Positions 8,462-17,042 of a DNA stretch of 64,000 nucleotides are shown here, piece by piece. Made by a program: the position numbers and the translations under genes. This stretch comes from Thermofilaceae archaeon (GTDB taxonomy: Archaea > Thermoproteota > Thermoprotei > Thermofilales > Thermofilaceae), in NCBI GenBank assembly GCA_025057995.1, contig JANXEW010000002.1, forward strand, positions 1 to 64,000, in the 5' to 3' direction. Positions within the stretch are counted from its first letter, which is position 1; each line of letters starts with the position of its first letter. The notes beneath the pieces were generated by a model. That model was not told the DNA's origin. It did no database searches and was given only the letters and a program-made list of their open reading frames with translations.

Positions 8462-9745
8462 ATGAAAGTCGCATTTTTCTCGTTTGGCGCATGCGAAGGG
8501 TGTAGGTACAGGATAGTTAACGAACTACATAAGCTATTACAGCTTAATGGTATCGAAATTGTAAGAGAGCCGCTTCTAGGTTTATCTTCAGACGTTGAAT
8601 ACGACGTAGCGGTGGTTGAAGGAGCTATTACGCAGCCCGACTTTGAGAAGCTTAAGTTGATTCGAGGAAGGGCGAAAAAATTGTTAGCTTTAGGCAGCTG
8701 TGCTCTTTTAGGGGGAATAACTACCCTCGGATATAGGCTAGGTCTACGTGCGGAAGAGTATGAGTCGAAGGGTTATGTTGATGCACTCCCGCTACATGCT
8801 GTAGTCAAAGTAGACAGTTTTGTTAGGGGATGTCCAGCCAGTGTTGATGAGTTAGTAACAGTTCTAAAATTTCTTTTACTGGATTTACCGCCAACTAAGT
8901 ACGAGCGGCGCTTCGAATATGAACGGTCTTCTGATTTAACTATAAGTGATGACTTCCTTAAGTTAGATCCAGGAAAGTGTATAGTATGCGGTAGGTGTGT
9001 AGAGCTTTGTTCGTACATCGGTGCTCACGCTCTTACACAATCTTTTCGAGGCTACCGAGTCATTGTTACAACACCAGCGCAGCTACAATTCCAGGAAGCA
9101 GGTTGTATAAGGTGCGGACTATGTGCGGCTTACTGTCCTGTCTCAGCTGTCGCTTATAGAAGCGATGTTCAAGCTGCGTTAGATAGCGCTCGAAATGGTG
9201 GTGAGGTAGTTATAGAACCCCTTGCACTCGACATAGCTGCGAGAAGCTTAGGAGTAAGCCCGGGGCGGATCATATCTTTGCTTAAGGAGCTTGGGTTCAG
9301 TAGGATGAATATCGTCGATCCCGACCGCTTAGCGACTGAGATGAAGGGTCTCGTGCCTTGTAGCATAGCAGAGGAGAGATGGGTTGAGCGAGTATTTCCT
9401 GAGGCAAAGGGCGTCCTGAACGAACATGTAAAAATAGTCGGAGGTGAGAATAGTGTAGTTGTCACAGTCTGCGCTGCCAGAAAAGAGGATCACAAGCCCA
9501 CGATCACTGTACATGAGCTGTTGGAGATAGTCGAAGGAGCCAGGATAACTCTCAGCGATCTACCTGAAGAACCTTACTCAGTTAGAGATGTGAAAGACAT
9601 TAAAGTAGCTAAAGGACCCGAGGAATGTACAGTAGCCGTAAAAGAGTACCTCCAGAACCCTTCGGGCACGGTACTGTTACAGATATGTCCCGGCGGTTGT
9701 CAAAGAGGTTCGGGCGCCCCCTATAGATTCCTAGTAACTCGTTAA
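8462..9745 (+). CDS. [NiFe] small-subunit domain fused to 2[4Fe-4S] ferredoxin and compact [FeFe] H-cluster-like domain
   Basis: A 427-residue fusion. Residues 1-140 are the flavodoxin-like [NiFe] small subunit with proximal-cluster ligands C11 and C14 (GACEGC), C80 (GSC) and C124 (GCP). Residues 165-230 are a ferredoxin with C173/176/179/183 and C215/218/221/225. Residues 235-427 follow the order of the [FeFe]-hydrogenase catalytic domain. VVIEPLALDIAARSLG resembles the VQTAPAVRVALGE segment. C300 (VPC) resembles the TSCCP site, C337 (TVCAARKED) the MPCTAKK site, and C409/C413 (ICPGGCQRGSGAP) the ACPGGCxxGGGQP site. The SPQ and FGxxGGVMEAA segments appear to be missing. ATG 8462 follows GGTGAGGGG. 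Last gene of the operon. Confidence 0.88.
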   Translation: MKVAFFSFGACEGCRYRIVNELHKLLQLNGIEIVREPLLGLSSDVEYDVAVVEGAITQPDFEKLKLIRGRAKKLLALGSCALLGGITTLGYRLGLRAEEYESKGYVDALPLHAVVKVDSFVRGCPASVDELVTVLKFLLLDLPPTKYERRFEYERSSDLTISDDFLKLDPGKCIVCGRCVELCSYIGAHALTQSFRGYRVIVTTPAQLQFQEAGCIRCGLCAAYCPVSAVAYRSDVQAALDSARNGGEVVIEPLALDIAARSLGVSPGRIISLLKELGFSRMNIVDPDRLATEMKGLVPCSIAEERWVERVFPEAKGVLNEHVKIVGGENSVVVTVCAARKEDHKPTITVHELLEIVEGARITLSDLPEEPYSVRDVKDIKVAKGPEECTVAVKEYLQNPSGTVLLQICPGGCQRGSGAPYRFLVTR

Positions 9746-9811
9746 TAAATAACTGTCTGCACCTGTTTTACTCAGGATTTCTAGGCAATCTTTATGTCTA
9801 GGCTGCTCTAG

Positions 9812-11209
9812 ATGCTGGCTATGCCCTCTATGCTTGAAGATATTCGTACGGCATCAAGGGGTTACAAGATCAGTGTTGTAGAAGGGGCAATAACGGTGCT
9901 TGGCTCCTCATTGATAAGCCCTATGTCCACGCCGCTTCTTCTCCGCTTAGGTGCAGACGCTAACGTCCTTGGTCTATATACTGCCTTGGTTTCTGTATCC
10001 ACGCCGCCTTTTCAACTTGCGGCAGCTCTCCTACTAGATAAGTTTAGAGAAAAACGTGTTTTAATCATGTGCACATTCGCTGCAGCCAGCAGGGCGATGT
10101 GGCTAGGCGTGCTATTTGCGATATTAGGCTTCGGAGGAGGAATGTGGGAAGTAGTACTGTATCTCTGGCTGTCTAACGTGTTAGGAGTTTTTGCAGGTTT
10201 AGCCTGGACCGATCTGATGGCCGACTTAGTGGAACCAGAGCGTCGTGGACGATTGTTCGCTCTCCGAAATACGGTGCACGGTCTCATCAATATAGCTGGC
10301 TTATTAGCGGCTAAGCTGCTCTACGATAGGTTAGGATACCCCTATGGCTATGTATTAGGGATTGAGATAGGTGCATTTCTAATGCTTGTAGCAGTACCGT
10401 TACTATACCTGTATGGAGATCCATATAGGCCTAAAGGCGTTGGATTAGGGGTTAGGGGAGCTTTAGCTGTCCTTAGGAGAAGAGATATCTTGAGGGATTC
10501 TGCGGCCTTATCCCTTTGGTCTCTATCGGTTAATATAGTCGGCGGAATCTGGAATTACCACATGTATACAGTTTTTGGTGCTGATGAATCTTGGTTTACT
10601 AGTCTAAACTTGGTGGGAGGAATAGTTGGGACGCTCGCTAATCCACCCTGGGGGACATTCTACGATAGATATGGTCCTCGTGCCACTTTCCTCATATCGG
10701 GACTGGGTATTGTAGCTGTCCCCGCTTTCTTCCCGTTTTTACCCAGCCTAGCGGGACAAGCGTCGCTACAAACTTATTCAACTATCCTTTGGACCGGTTT
10801 CAATTTAGCATCGTTCAACTACGCTGTGTCTTACACCGGTGAATACAGGCATGTTTACATAGCAGTCTACAATATTATACCATCACTTGCGTCTGCAGTG
10901 GGGGTTCTTCTAGGCGTTCAATTATACAACGTAATCGGTGTAATTGCCTTTTTTACCTCGTCTGTGGGAAGGTTTATCGCCCTCCTCCTCCTTTATAAGA
11001 TATCTTCGTCACGAGGTGCAACGTATGAGGAACTAAAAGTCTCAAGCCACCTTTATCCTCTCTACATGGCTGGGAAACAGATGGTGGCAGTGACTTACGT
11101 GGAGTTTGTTTATGCGCTTCGCCTATTTTATGCGGCTGTTTTAACGGTGACACTTCTGGCTATGCTAGCCGCTTTATACGCAGTATTATTAAATCTCGTT
11201 AAAGTATAG
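9812..11209 (+). CDS. MFS-type permease
   Basis: A 465-residue polytopic membrane protein with about 12 hydrophobic segments. A signature-like stretch sits after the second helix (LLDKFREKRVLIM, about 74-86), and an LVEPERRGRLFALRNTVHG loop comes mid-sequence, both as in major facilitator superfamily carriers. Substrate unknown. It starts 66 bases after the hydrogenase operon on the same strand. A link to hydrogen metabolism is possible but not supported by any motif. The following membrane gene is only four bases away, so those two are co-transcribed. Confidence 0.85.
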   Translation: MLAMPSMLEDIRTASRGYKISVVEGAITVLGSSLISPMSTPLLLRLGADANVLGLYTALVSVSTPPFQLAAALLLDKFREKRVLIMCTFAAASRAMWLGVLFAILGFGGGMWEVVLYLWLSNVLGVFAGLAWTDLMADLVEPERRGRLFALRNTVHGLINIAGLLAAKLLYDRLGYPYGYVLGIEIGAFLMLVAVPLLYLYGDPYRPKGVGLGVRGALAVLRRRDILRDSAALSLWSLSVNIVGGIWNYHMYTVFGADESWFTSLNLVGGIVGTLANPPWGTFYDRYGPRATFLISGLGIVAVPAFFPFLPSLAGQASLQTYSTILWTGFNLASFNYAVSYTGEYRHVYIAVYNIIPSLASAVGVLLGVQLYNVIGVIAFFTSSVGRFIALLLLYKISSSRGATYEELKVSSHLYPLYMAGKQMVAVTYVEFVYALRLFYAAVLTVTLLAMLAALYAVLLNLVKV

Positions 11210-11213
11210 GCTT

Positions 11214-11915
11214 GTGCAAGATTTACTGCAAGCGATTATAGACAACCTCATAGTTGTGATACAAGAGTACATTGTAGCTCTAACTCACATCTTGCCAAGG
11301 GCTTTGGGCATGATAATGATCTTAGTTTTCGGTTGGTTTCTTGGTCGTGTTCTGGGAAAGGCTACAGCAGCCATAGTAAAGCTGAGTAAAGCTGAGGATG
11401 CGTTAAAAAACACCCCAATCGGTGCGTACATGGTTAAGGCCGGTTACTCCCTCTCCACTTTCATGGATCTTATAGCAAGGATTGTGGTTTACTTATTCAG
11501 CATAGCTTTGGCTATTAGAGTGTTTAATATTCCTGAAGCCATAGAGCTTGCTCAGAACATCTTTGATGTTGTGGAGCGTATAGTCCTTGGTACGGTTATG
11601 GCGGTTATCGGGCTTCTAATAGTTGAAAAATTAGTTGAAATAGCTTCGAGAGTTCTCGATAGCGGCGATAAAGCAGGAACGCTAACATTAAACATAGTGC
11701 ATGGAATCCTTATCCTTCTCGTTGTCGCCGCAGCTTTATCTGCAGCTGGGATAGACCTGACATCATTTACAGTCCTTCTTGCGTCACTCGTGCAGGGTCT
11801 AGGTTTCGGTATAGGGTTGTCGTTAGTGGTTATCGTAATTGCTTTGTTTAGAGAAGACATTCTGAAGTTTATGCATGCTTTTCAAGAAATGAAAGCAGCG
11901 CGGGAGCAGGAATGA
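11214..11915 (+). CDS. Conserved TM-helix membrane protein (MscS-related helices)
   Basis: A 233-residue protein with about five hydrophobic helices. The repeats ALGMIMILVFGWFLGRVLG and VLGTVMAVIGLLIVEKLVE, plus LTSFTVLLASLVQGLGFGIGLSL near the end, resemble the conserved TM-helix repeat (Pfam TM_helix) found beside mechanosensitive channels. It lacks the soluble beta domain of MscS. GTG start at 11214, four bases after the MFS gene. Probably an envelope channel or scaffold; function unproven. Confidence 0.75.
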   Translation: MQDLLQAIIDNLIVVIQEYIVALTHILPRALGMIMILVFGWFLGRVLGKATAAIVKLSKAEDALKNTPIGAYMVKAGYSLSTFMDLIARIVVYLFSIALAIRVFNIPEAIELAQNIFDVVERIVLGTVMAVIGLLIVEKLVEIASRVLDSGDKAGTLTLNIVHGILILLVVAAALSAAGIDLTSFTVLLASLVQGLGFGIGLSLVVIVIALFREDILKFMHAFQEMKAAREQE

Positions 11916-11977
11916 CTTCAGGTGTCGGAAAAGAGGGGTTAAACTTTAAATCATAGACCGGTGATTTCTGAACGGAA

Positions 11978-14338
11978 ATGCGAACAGAATTTTGGTTGCT
12001 AGACGCTAGTTATGATGTCGTGGGAGGAGTTCCTGAGATCAGACTCTGGGGTATCGACGACGAAGGTAGACGTGTAGTAATTCTCGATAGAGGGTTTCGC
12101 CCCTATATATACGTTCTACCTAAGGTTGGATTAGAGGATAAAGCTTCCAAAGCTATCTCGAATGTTGGTACAAAGTACGGTGTACTAGACGTAAGAATTG
12201 TTGAAAAGAAATACTTTGGGAAACCAGTTAAGGCTTTTAAAGTAACCCTGCTGTCTCCTAGGCTGGTACCTCAACTTAGGGAGGCTTTGGCCAAGCTTGA
12301 ATGCGTAGAGAACGTCTTAGAGGCAGATATCCGCTTCTATATGAGGTACATGATAGACAACGACGTATACCCTAGCGGTTGGCACGAGGTTGAAGTTGAA
12401 GAAATAAATAACGAGCACGGTTGGCGTGTTGAGAAGGTTTATCTTGCCAGAGGGCCACTTACATACATCGATGCTAAAACTCCCCCCCATCTCAGGCTTT
12501 ATGCTTTTGACATAGAGTGTTACAATCCTTTTGGTGAGCCTAACCCTGAGAGGGATCCAGTAATAGTCATAGCAGTTAAGCGAGGCGAGGAATCAAAAGT
12601 ATTCGTAACAGAGAACAAAAAAGATAAAGATGCAATTTTAAGTTTCGTCAAAGATCTAGTAAGCTTTGATCCTGATATCGTGACTGGTTATAATATCAAT
12701 AGGTTTGATTGGTTTTATCTTCTTGAACGTAGTAGAATACATGGGATCAAGCTGGATGTATCGAGGGGTGGCGGCGAACCGACCCCCAGCGTCTATGGAC
12801 ATTATTCAATAGTTGGTAGAGCTAATGTAGATCTATATGACTTTGCTGAAGAAGTTTATGAAGTTAAGGTTAAAACTTTAGAAAATATAGCAGATTATCT
12901 TGGAGTTAAAAAGAAAAATGAACGTGTTCTAATAGATGGTTCAAGAATATACGAGTATTGGGATGATCCGAGTAAGAGGGATCTCCTAATCAGGTACGCG
13001 TTAGATGACGTTGAAAGCTCATATGGTTTAGCAGAAAAGTTCATACCCTTCGCTTTACAGCTTTCCAACATAACGGGTTTGACTCTAGATCAGGTAGGAG
13101 CCGCTTCAGTAGGTCACCGTGTTGAATGGTATTTGATAAGAGCCGCCTACAAGTTCAACGAGCTAATACCGAACAGAATTGAACGACCATACGAGCCGTA
13201 TAGGGGAGCGATTGTCCTAAAACCCCTTCCCGGCGTACACAAAAACATAGCGGTTTTGGATTTTTCATCAATGTACCCCAACCTGATGATTAAATGCAAT
13301 ATCTCGCCAGATACGTATGTTGCGCCAGGTGAGCTTAAGGGCGAGGAGGTTAACGTTGCTCCTGAGATAGGGCATGCCTTTAGGAAGGCTCCCCCGGGTT
13401 TTTACAGGAGAATACTAGAAAAACTGCTCGAGGCTAGAAGCTCTGTGAGGGAGAAAATGAAAAACCTCGATCCGACATCCTATGAGTTTAGGCTTTTAGA
13501 CGAAAGACAAAGAGCTCTCAAAATAGTGGCTAATGCAACTTACGGGTACTGTGGTTGGATCGGGGCTAGATGGTATAAACGAGAGGTCGCAGAAGCTACG
13601 ACTGCATGGGGGAGGAGAACGATTGTTGAGACGATCGATATAGCTAAAAAATTGGGATTGAGGGTTATCTACGGTGACACTGACAGCTTGTTTGTTACGT
13701 ACGACCCCCCTCGTGTTGAGGCTTTGATTAAAGCAATAAACGAAAAATTTAATTTAGATATCAAAGTCGATAAGGTATATGTTAAGGTCTTTTTTACGGA
13801 AGCGAAGAAAAGATACTGTGGACTACTAGATGATGGACGTATAGATGTTGTAGGTCTAGAAGCTGTTCGAGGCGATTGGGCGGAGCTTGCAAAGGATGTA
13901 CAAGAGAAGGTGATCAGAATAATTCTGATAGAAGGTGATATTGCAAAGGCCGTAAACTATGTTAGGTCAGTTATAGAAGATCTGAAAAACAGGCGGGTGC
14001 CGCGAGAGGCTCTAATAATATGGAAAACATTGAGCAAATCTATTGAAGACTATGAAGTAGAAGCAGCACATGTTGCAGTCGCTAAAAAAATGATGGAGGC
14101 TGGTTATAAGGTGGTAAAAGGAGGTAAGATCGGTTACGTAGTAGTAAAGGGAAGCGGTAAACTAGCCGAGAAAGCTCTGCCGTATAACTTTGTTGAGGAC
14201 ATGGATTCTTTGGATGTGGATTACTACATTAGAAAACAAGTGGTTCCAGCCGCTCTACGTATACTGGAATATTTTGGTATCAATGAGAATCAGCTCCTGG
14301 AAAGTTCGCAACGTACACTGATGGATTTCTTCGGTTAA
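11978..14338 (+). CDS. polB: Family B DNA polymerase, PolB3-like
   Basis: Replicative or repair DNA polymerase with proofreading. The 786-residue protein has Exo I FDIEC (about 177-181), Exo II GYNINRFDW and Exo III YALDDV. Polymerase motif A is DFSSMYPNLM (about 427), motif B KIVANATYGYCGW (about 516) and motif C YGDTDS (about 565). The GARWYKREVAEATTAWGR segment is typical of PolB3, the Pfu-like clade. All catalytic aspartates are present. A TATA-like AAACTTTAAAT about 30 bases upstream suggests leaderless transcription. The C-terminus ends LMDFFG, probably a PIP-type peptide for PCNA. Convergent with the PhoU-like gene. Confidence 0.96.
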   Translation: MRTEFWLLDASYDVVGGVPEIRLWGIDDEGRRVVILDRGFRPYIYVLPKVGLEDKASKAISNVGTKYGVLDVRIVEKKYFGKPVKAFKVTLLSPRLVPQLREALAKLECVENVLEADIRFYMRYMIDNDVYPSGWHEVEVEEINNEHGWRVEKVYLARGPLTYIDAKTPPHLRLYAFDIECYNPFGEPNPERDPVIVIAVKRGEESKVFVTENKKDKDAILSFVKDLVSFDPDIVTGYNINRFDWFYLLERSRIHGIKLDVSRGGGEPTPSVYGHYSIVGRANVDLYDFAEEVYEVKVKTLENIADYLGVKKKNERVLIDGSRIYEYWDDPSKRDLLIRYALDDVESSYGLAEKFIPFALQLSNITGLTLDQVGAASVGHRVEWYLIRAAYKFNELIPNRIERPYEPYRGAIVLKPLPGVHKNIAVLDFSSMYPNLMIKCNISPDTYVAPGELKGEEVNVAPEIGHAFRKAPPGFYRRILEKLLEARSSVREKMKNLDPTSYEFRLLDERQRALKIVANATYGYCGWIGARWYKREVAEATTAWGRRTIVETIDIAKKLGLRVIYGDTDSLFVTYDPPRVEALIKAINEKFNLDIKVDKVYVKVFFTEAKKRYCGLLDDGRIDVVGLEAVRGDWAELAKDVQEKVIRIILIEGDIAKAVNYVRSVIEDLKNRRVPREALIIWKTLSKSIEDYEVEAAHVAVAKKMMEAGYKVVKGGKIGYVVVKGSGKLAEKALPYNFVEDMDSLDVDYYIRKQVVPAALRILEYFGINENQLLESSQRTLMDFFG

Positions 14339-14345
14339 AATAAAG

Positions 14346-15011
14346 TTAAGTGACTGAAAGGGCAATCAGGTATAGATCATTAGCAGCTGAGTCCAGCAGG
14401 TCAGCCACATCTTCCAACATTTCGGCAATATTGAGCACTAGCAAAATGATGGGTGCGGGGAGGTTTGTTTCAAGTGTCGAGAAGGTGATGGACCTGTAAA
14501 GCGAATCCATCTCCCTTTCAGCGGCAGCTACTTTACTCCTGAACTCGAGAGTTTTCTCGCTATTCGAAAGTACTACGTTTATCATTACGATATATTCATC
14601 AATCATAGAGGAAAGGAGCTCACCCATGCTAATTAACTGGTTTTGAAGCTCTTCTGGAAGCTTCCACGATTTTGTAGTTAAGTATTCTACCCTATAAGCT
14701 ATGCCGCCGAGCTTATCTATTATTCCGCAGAATTTAGAGAATATACCCATCCACTCTTCTTTATTATAGAGAGTTGGTGCGACTTTTGAAAAGTAGCTAA
14801 GAAAATCTTTTTGAATAAGTCCCACTTGATCTTTGTGTCTCTTAATTTCTTGGAATTTATCTCTTAGTTCTGGTCCTTCACCAAGAATTCTTAAACTAAT
14901 AATTAAGATCTTTACAATCTCTTTAGCTTCAATGAATTTGCTTCGTAAAATAGCAGCTAATTTTTCGTCGGCAGGAACCGCTAGACTACGACCGGTAATC
15001 TCGAAACTCAA
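14346..15011 (-). CDS. PhoU/DUF47-family protein
   Basis: A 221-residue all-helical protein similar to the DUF47/PhoU family that accompanies phosphate transporters (AAEREMDSLYRSI; IAEMLEDVADLLDSAANDL). It is soluble and probably regulates a transporter or binds metal-phosphate. TTG start at 15011 overlaps the TGA of the gene before it, so it is the third gene of an operon with the HerA-like ATPase and a small beta-barrel protein. No phosphate transporter is in the window. Confidence 0.75.
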   Translation of the reverse strand: MSFEITGRSLAVPADEKLAAILRSKFIEAKEIVKILIISLRILGEGPELRDKFQEIKRHKDQVGLIQKDFLSYFSKVAPTLYNKEEWMGIFSKFCGIIDKLGGIAYRVEYLTTKSWKLPEELQNQLISMGELLSSMIDEYIVMINVVLSNSEKTLEFRSKVAAAEREMDSLYRSITFSTLETNLPAPIILLVLNIAEMLEDVADLLDSAANDLYLIALSVT

Positions 15012-15358
15012 CTTTCCACCCCTCTGACAGATAGAGGAGCTCTCACAGCCGCTATTGTATTATCAGCTATCCCTAGTTCTCGCATTTCATCTGCATTACA
15101 CCAAACCTCGTTTTCTGGCACTTTATCCAACGCCAACGCATTAAATACAAACTTCCTTTTGCCACCAACTACGACTTCTACCGAATCTTTAATACCGAGG
15201 TACTCCATAGCTTTTGGACTCACTCGGGCTTGTCCATGAGGTACATCGTCTCTTCTACGAATCCTGAGCCTTCGTTCCCTTATGTTTGAGTTCAAGGCAA
15301 CTCCCGGAACTCCGAATATATTGTCTATAATAAGATTTACTGCGGGAGTAATGTACAA
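15008..15358 (-). CDS. Small protein, possible double-psi beta-barrel
   Basis: 116 residues. Two similar segments, HGQARVSPKAMEYLGIKDSVEVVVGGKR and EVWCNADEMRELGIADNTIAAVRAP, have the rhythm of double-psi beta-barrels such as the Cdc48/VAT N-domain. This is inference from pattern only. The start is probably TTG 15358, directly after the ATPase stop; no ATG occurs before residue 50. Sandwiched without gaps between the ATPase and the PhoU-like gene, so it likely works with one of them. Confidence 0.65.
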   Translation of the reverse strand: MYITPAVNLIIDNIFGVPGVALNSNIRERRLRIRRRDDVPHGQARVSPKAMEYLGIKDSVEVVVGGKRKFVFNALALDKVPENEVWCNADEMRELGIADNTIAAVRAPLSVRGVES

Positions 15359-16321
15359 CTACATATTGACGGCTTTTCTTACTTTTACTAGACGTAAGTG
15401 ACCACGCTCAACAACTATAACGTGCCCCCTTTCGAGCGCTAACCCATGAAGCTCTCGAATGCCGAGGACTTCAAACTCGCGTGGTAACATCGCGTGTAGT
15501 AAAAGTACTTCTGCGTTGTTGACAATGCCCCATGCTATCTCGCTGGGATTTTGTGCCACAGCTATAAGGCATTCACCATATTTTCTTAGTTCGGCAAATA
15601 GACGCTCACCTACAGAAGGCTCTGTGTCAAGACGTCGATAAGGAATGACATTCCATGACTCTTCGATGAGTGTAGCATGTCTAATCTCGCTTGTAGTCGG
15701 TCTAGATCTCGCTTCGTCGTACAGTGCTTTCAACAGTAAGAGGGAGAAAAGTCTCTTGATGTATGTACTTCGGAAAACACTCAAATCAATCGAGTAACTA
15801 CTGTTGAAAAAGTCGCTAGGCATTAATCCTCGCCTTAGAGCCCTAGAGGCTCTGCCTTCACTGAGGGGAGCAAGCCTACGTGTCAATGCCGCTTTTACCT
15901 CATGATCATAATATGAACGTGTAGGGATCTCTTCAAGGGCTTCAAGCAAACCCTCTATGCCTGTTAAACTCCTGCTCAAGGCCTGTTTCACAGCTAAGCG
16001 CATAATGTAGAGTTGTGGAGCCGTAAAATGGAATGTGGAATCGAAAAGGTCAACTATCGTGTCTACGGTTTCTGGGTCGTCAGCACCTCCTGTCGACGTT
16101 AAATCTAGAGAAAAGTTGTCACCGGGAATCAGTCTCTCAATGTTACGGTATTCGCCAGCCCAGTCAAGTATTAGAACTGGTATATTCCTCTTTGATAGCT
16201 CTTCTACGAGAACCTTAGCCGTATTACTCTTTCCTGCACCCGAACGTCCTAAGATGAGAATATGTCCCTGTTGTACTCTAATTTTGTTGCGGAATCTACC
16301 TAGCTTCAAACAAATGGCCAT
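15359..16321 (-). CDS. HerA/DUF87-like ATPase
   Basis: A 320-residue P-loop ATPase of the HerA-FtsK superfamily. Walker A GRSGAGKS is at about residues 25-32, WAGEYRNI follows the second strand, and a Walker B-like HATLIEESWNVIP lies near 216. AVAQNPSEIAWGIVNNAEVLLLH resembles the sensor and arginine-finger region. It is shorter than HerA (about 500), and the usual N-terminal HAS barrel is missing. The next gene encodes a small barrel-like protein. No NurA or Mre11 genes are adjacent, so a DNA-repair role is uncertain. Confidence 0.8.
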   Translation of the reverse strand: MAICLKLGRFRNKIRVQQGHILILGRSGAGKSNTAKVLVEELSKRNIPVLILDWAGEYRNIERLIPGDNFSLDLTSTGGADDPETVDTIVDLFDSTFHFTAPQLYIMRLAVKQALSRSLTGIEGLLEALEEIPTRSYYDHEVKAALTRRLAPLSEGRASRALRRGLMPSDFFNSSYSIDLSVFRSTYIKRLFSLLLLKALYDEARSRPTTSEIRHATLIEESWNVIPYRRLDTEPSVGERLFAELRKYGECLIAVAQNPSEIAWGIVNNAEVLLLHAMLPREFEVLGIRELHGLALERGHVIVVERGHLRLVKVRKAVNM

Positions 16322-16455
16322 CTCGATAAAAACCGGAAAGTAATATAAGGTGAAAAGCTGGCATTAAATAAATTGTCTGCTTCAAGGCATACATTTTCGT
16401 CTGAGAGGCCCTTACATGCTAACGTTTATTTGGTGTAAGATGGTTAGTAAGCGTG

Positions 16456-17001
16456 ATGAGTACTGTAGCTACATTGTTAGTAAATAGAATTCTTATATTT
16501 GACAGAGCTAAATCTAGAAACTTCTACTTTAATGAAGGTTTTTATGGTAAGTTTTACATGGTAAGTAAACCGAAAAACTTAAACGTTGAAAGAGAGCTAG
16601 AACTTTCGCTAATTGAAGCACTATATCTTTCCGAGAATGGTAAAATCGAAGTGAGGGACAGGGAAGGCAACCCAATAAATACTGAGGAATTAAGGCGATT
16701 AGGGCGGGAAATGTACGAGAACTTTGATGAAGTATACACGGTTTACAAAGATCTAAGGGAACGGGGATTAGTTGTAAAATCGGGTATGAAGTTTGGCACA
16801 ACTTTTGTCGTGTACAGGTTGGGTCCAGGCTTAGAACATGCACCTTTTCTTGTACACGTACTTCCCTACGAGAGTAAATTGGACCCGATAGAAATAGTGA
16901 GAGCTGGACGACTCTCGCACTCTGTAAGGAAGAAACTAATTTTAGCCTACGTAGATAACAACGGTAGAGTAGGTTACCTTCAGTTCAGATGGTTAATGTA
17001 A
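16456..17001 (+). CDS. endA: tRNA-splicing endonuclease, catalytic subunit
   Basis: Cuts introns from pre-tRNA at bulge-helix-bulge sites. Of 181 residues, the C-terminal catalytic domain shows FVVYRLGPGLEHAPFLVHV and SVRKKLILAYV, giving the triad Y120, H128 and K160. The size fits a single-repeat subunit, which in Thermoproteota pairs with a structural partner; that partner is not in the window. A TATA-like element (about 16423-16434) suggests a leaderless transcript starting at or just before ATG 16456. An adjacent GTG at 16453 is less likely. The intron-rich tRNA genes here are its natural substrates. Confidence 0.93.
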   Translation: MSTVATLLVNRILIFDRAKSRNFYFNEGFYGKFYMVSKPKNLNVERELELSLIEALYLSENGKIEVRDREGNPINTEELRRLGREMYENFDEVYTVYKDLRERGLVVKSGMKFGTTFVVYRLGPGLEHAPFLVHVLPYESKLDPIEIVRAGRLSHSVRKKLILAYVDNNGRVGYLQFRWLM

Positions 17002-17042
17002 TAAACTTAAAAGATAAAAAATGAAAAATAATATTCTTAATC

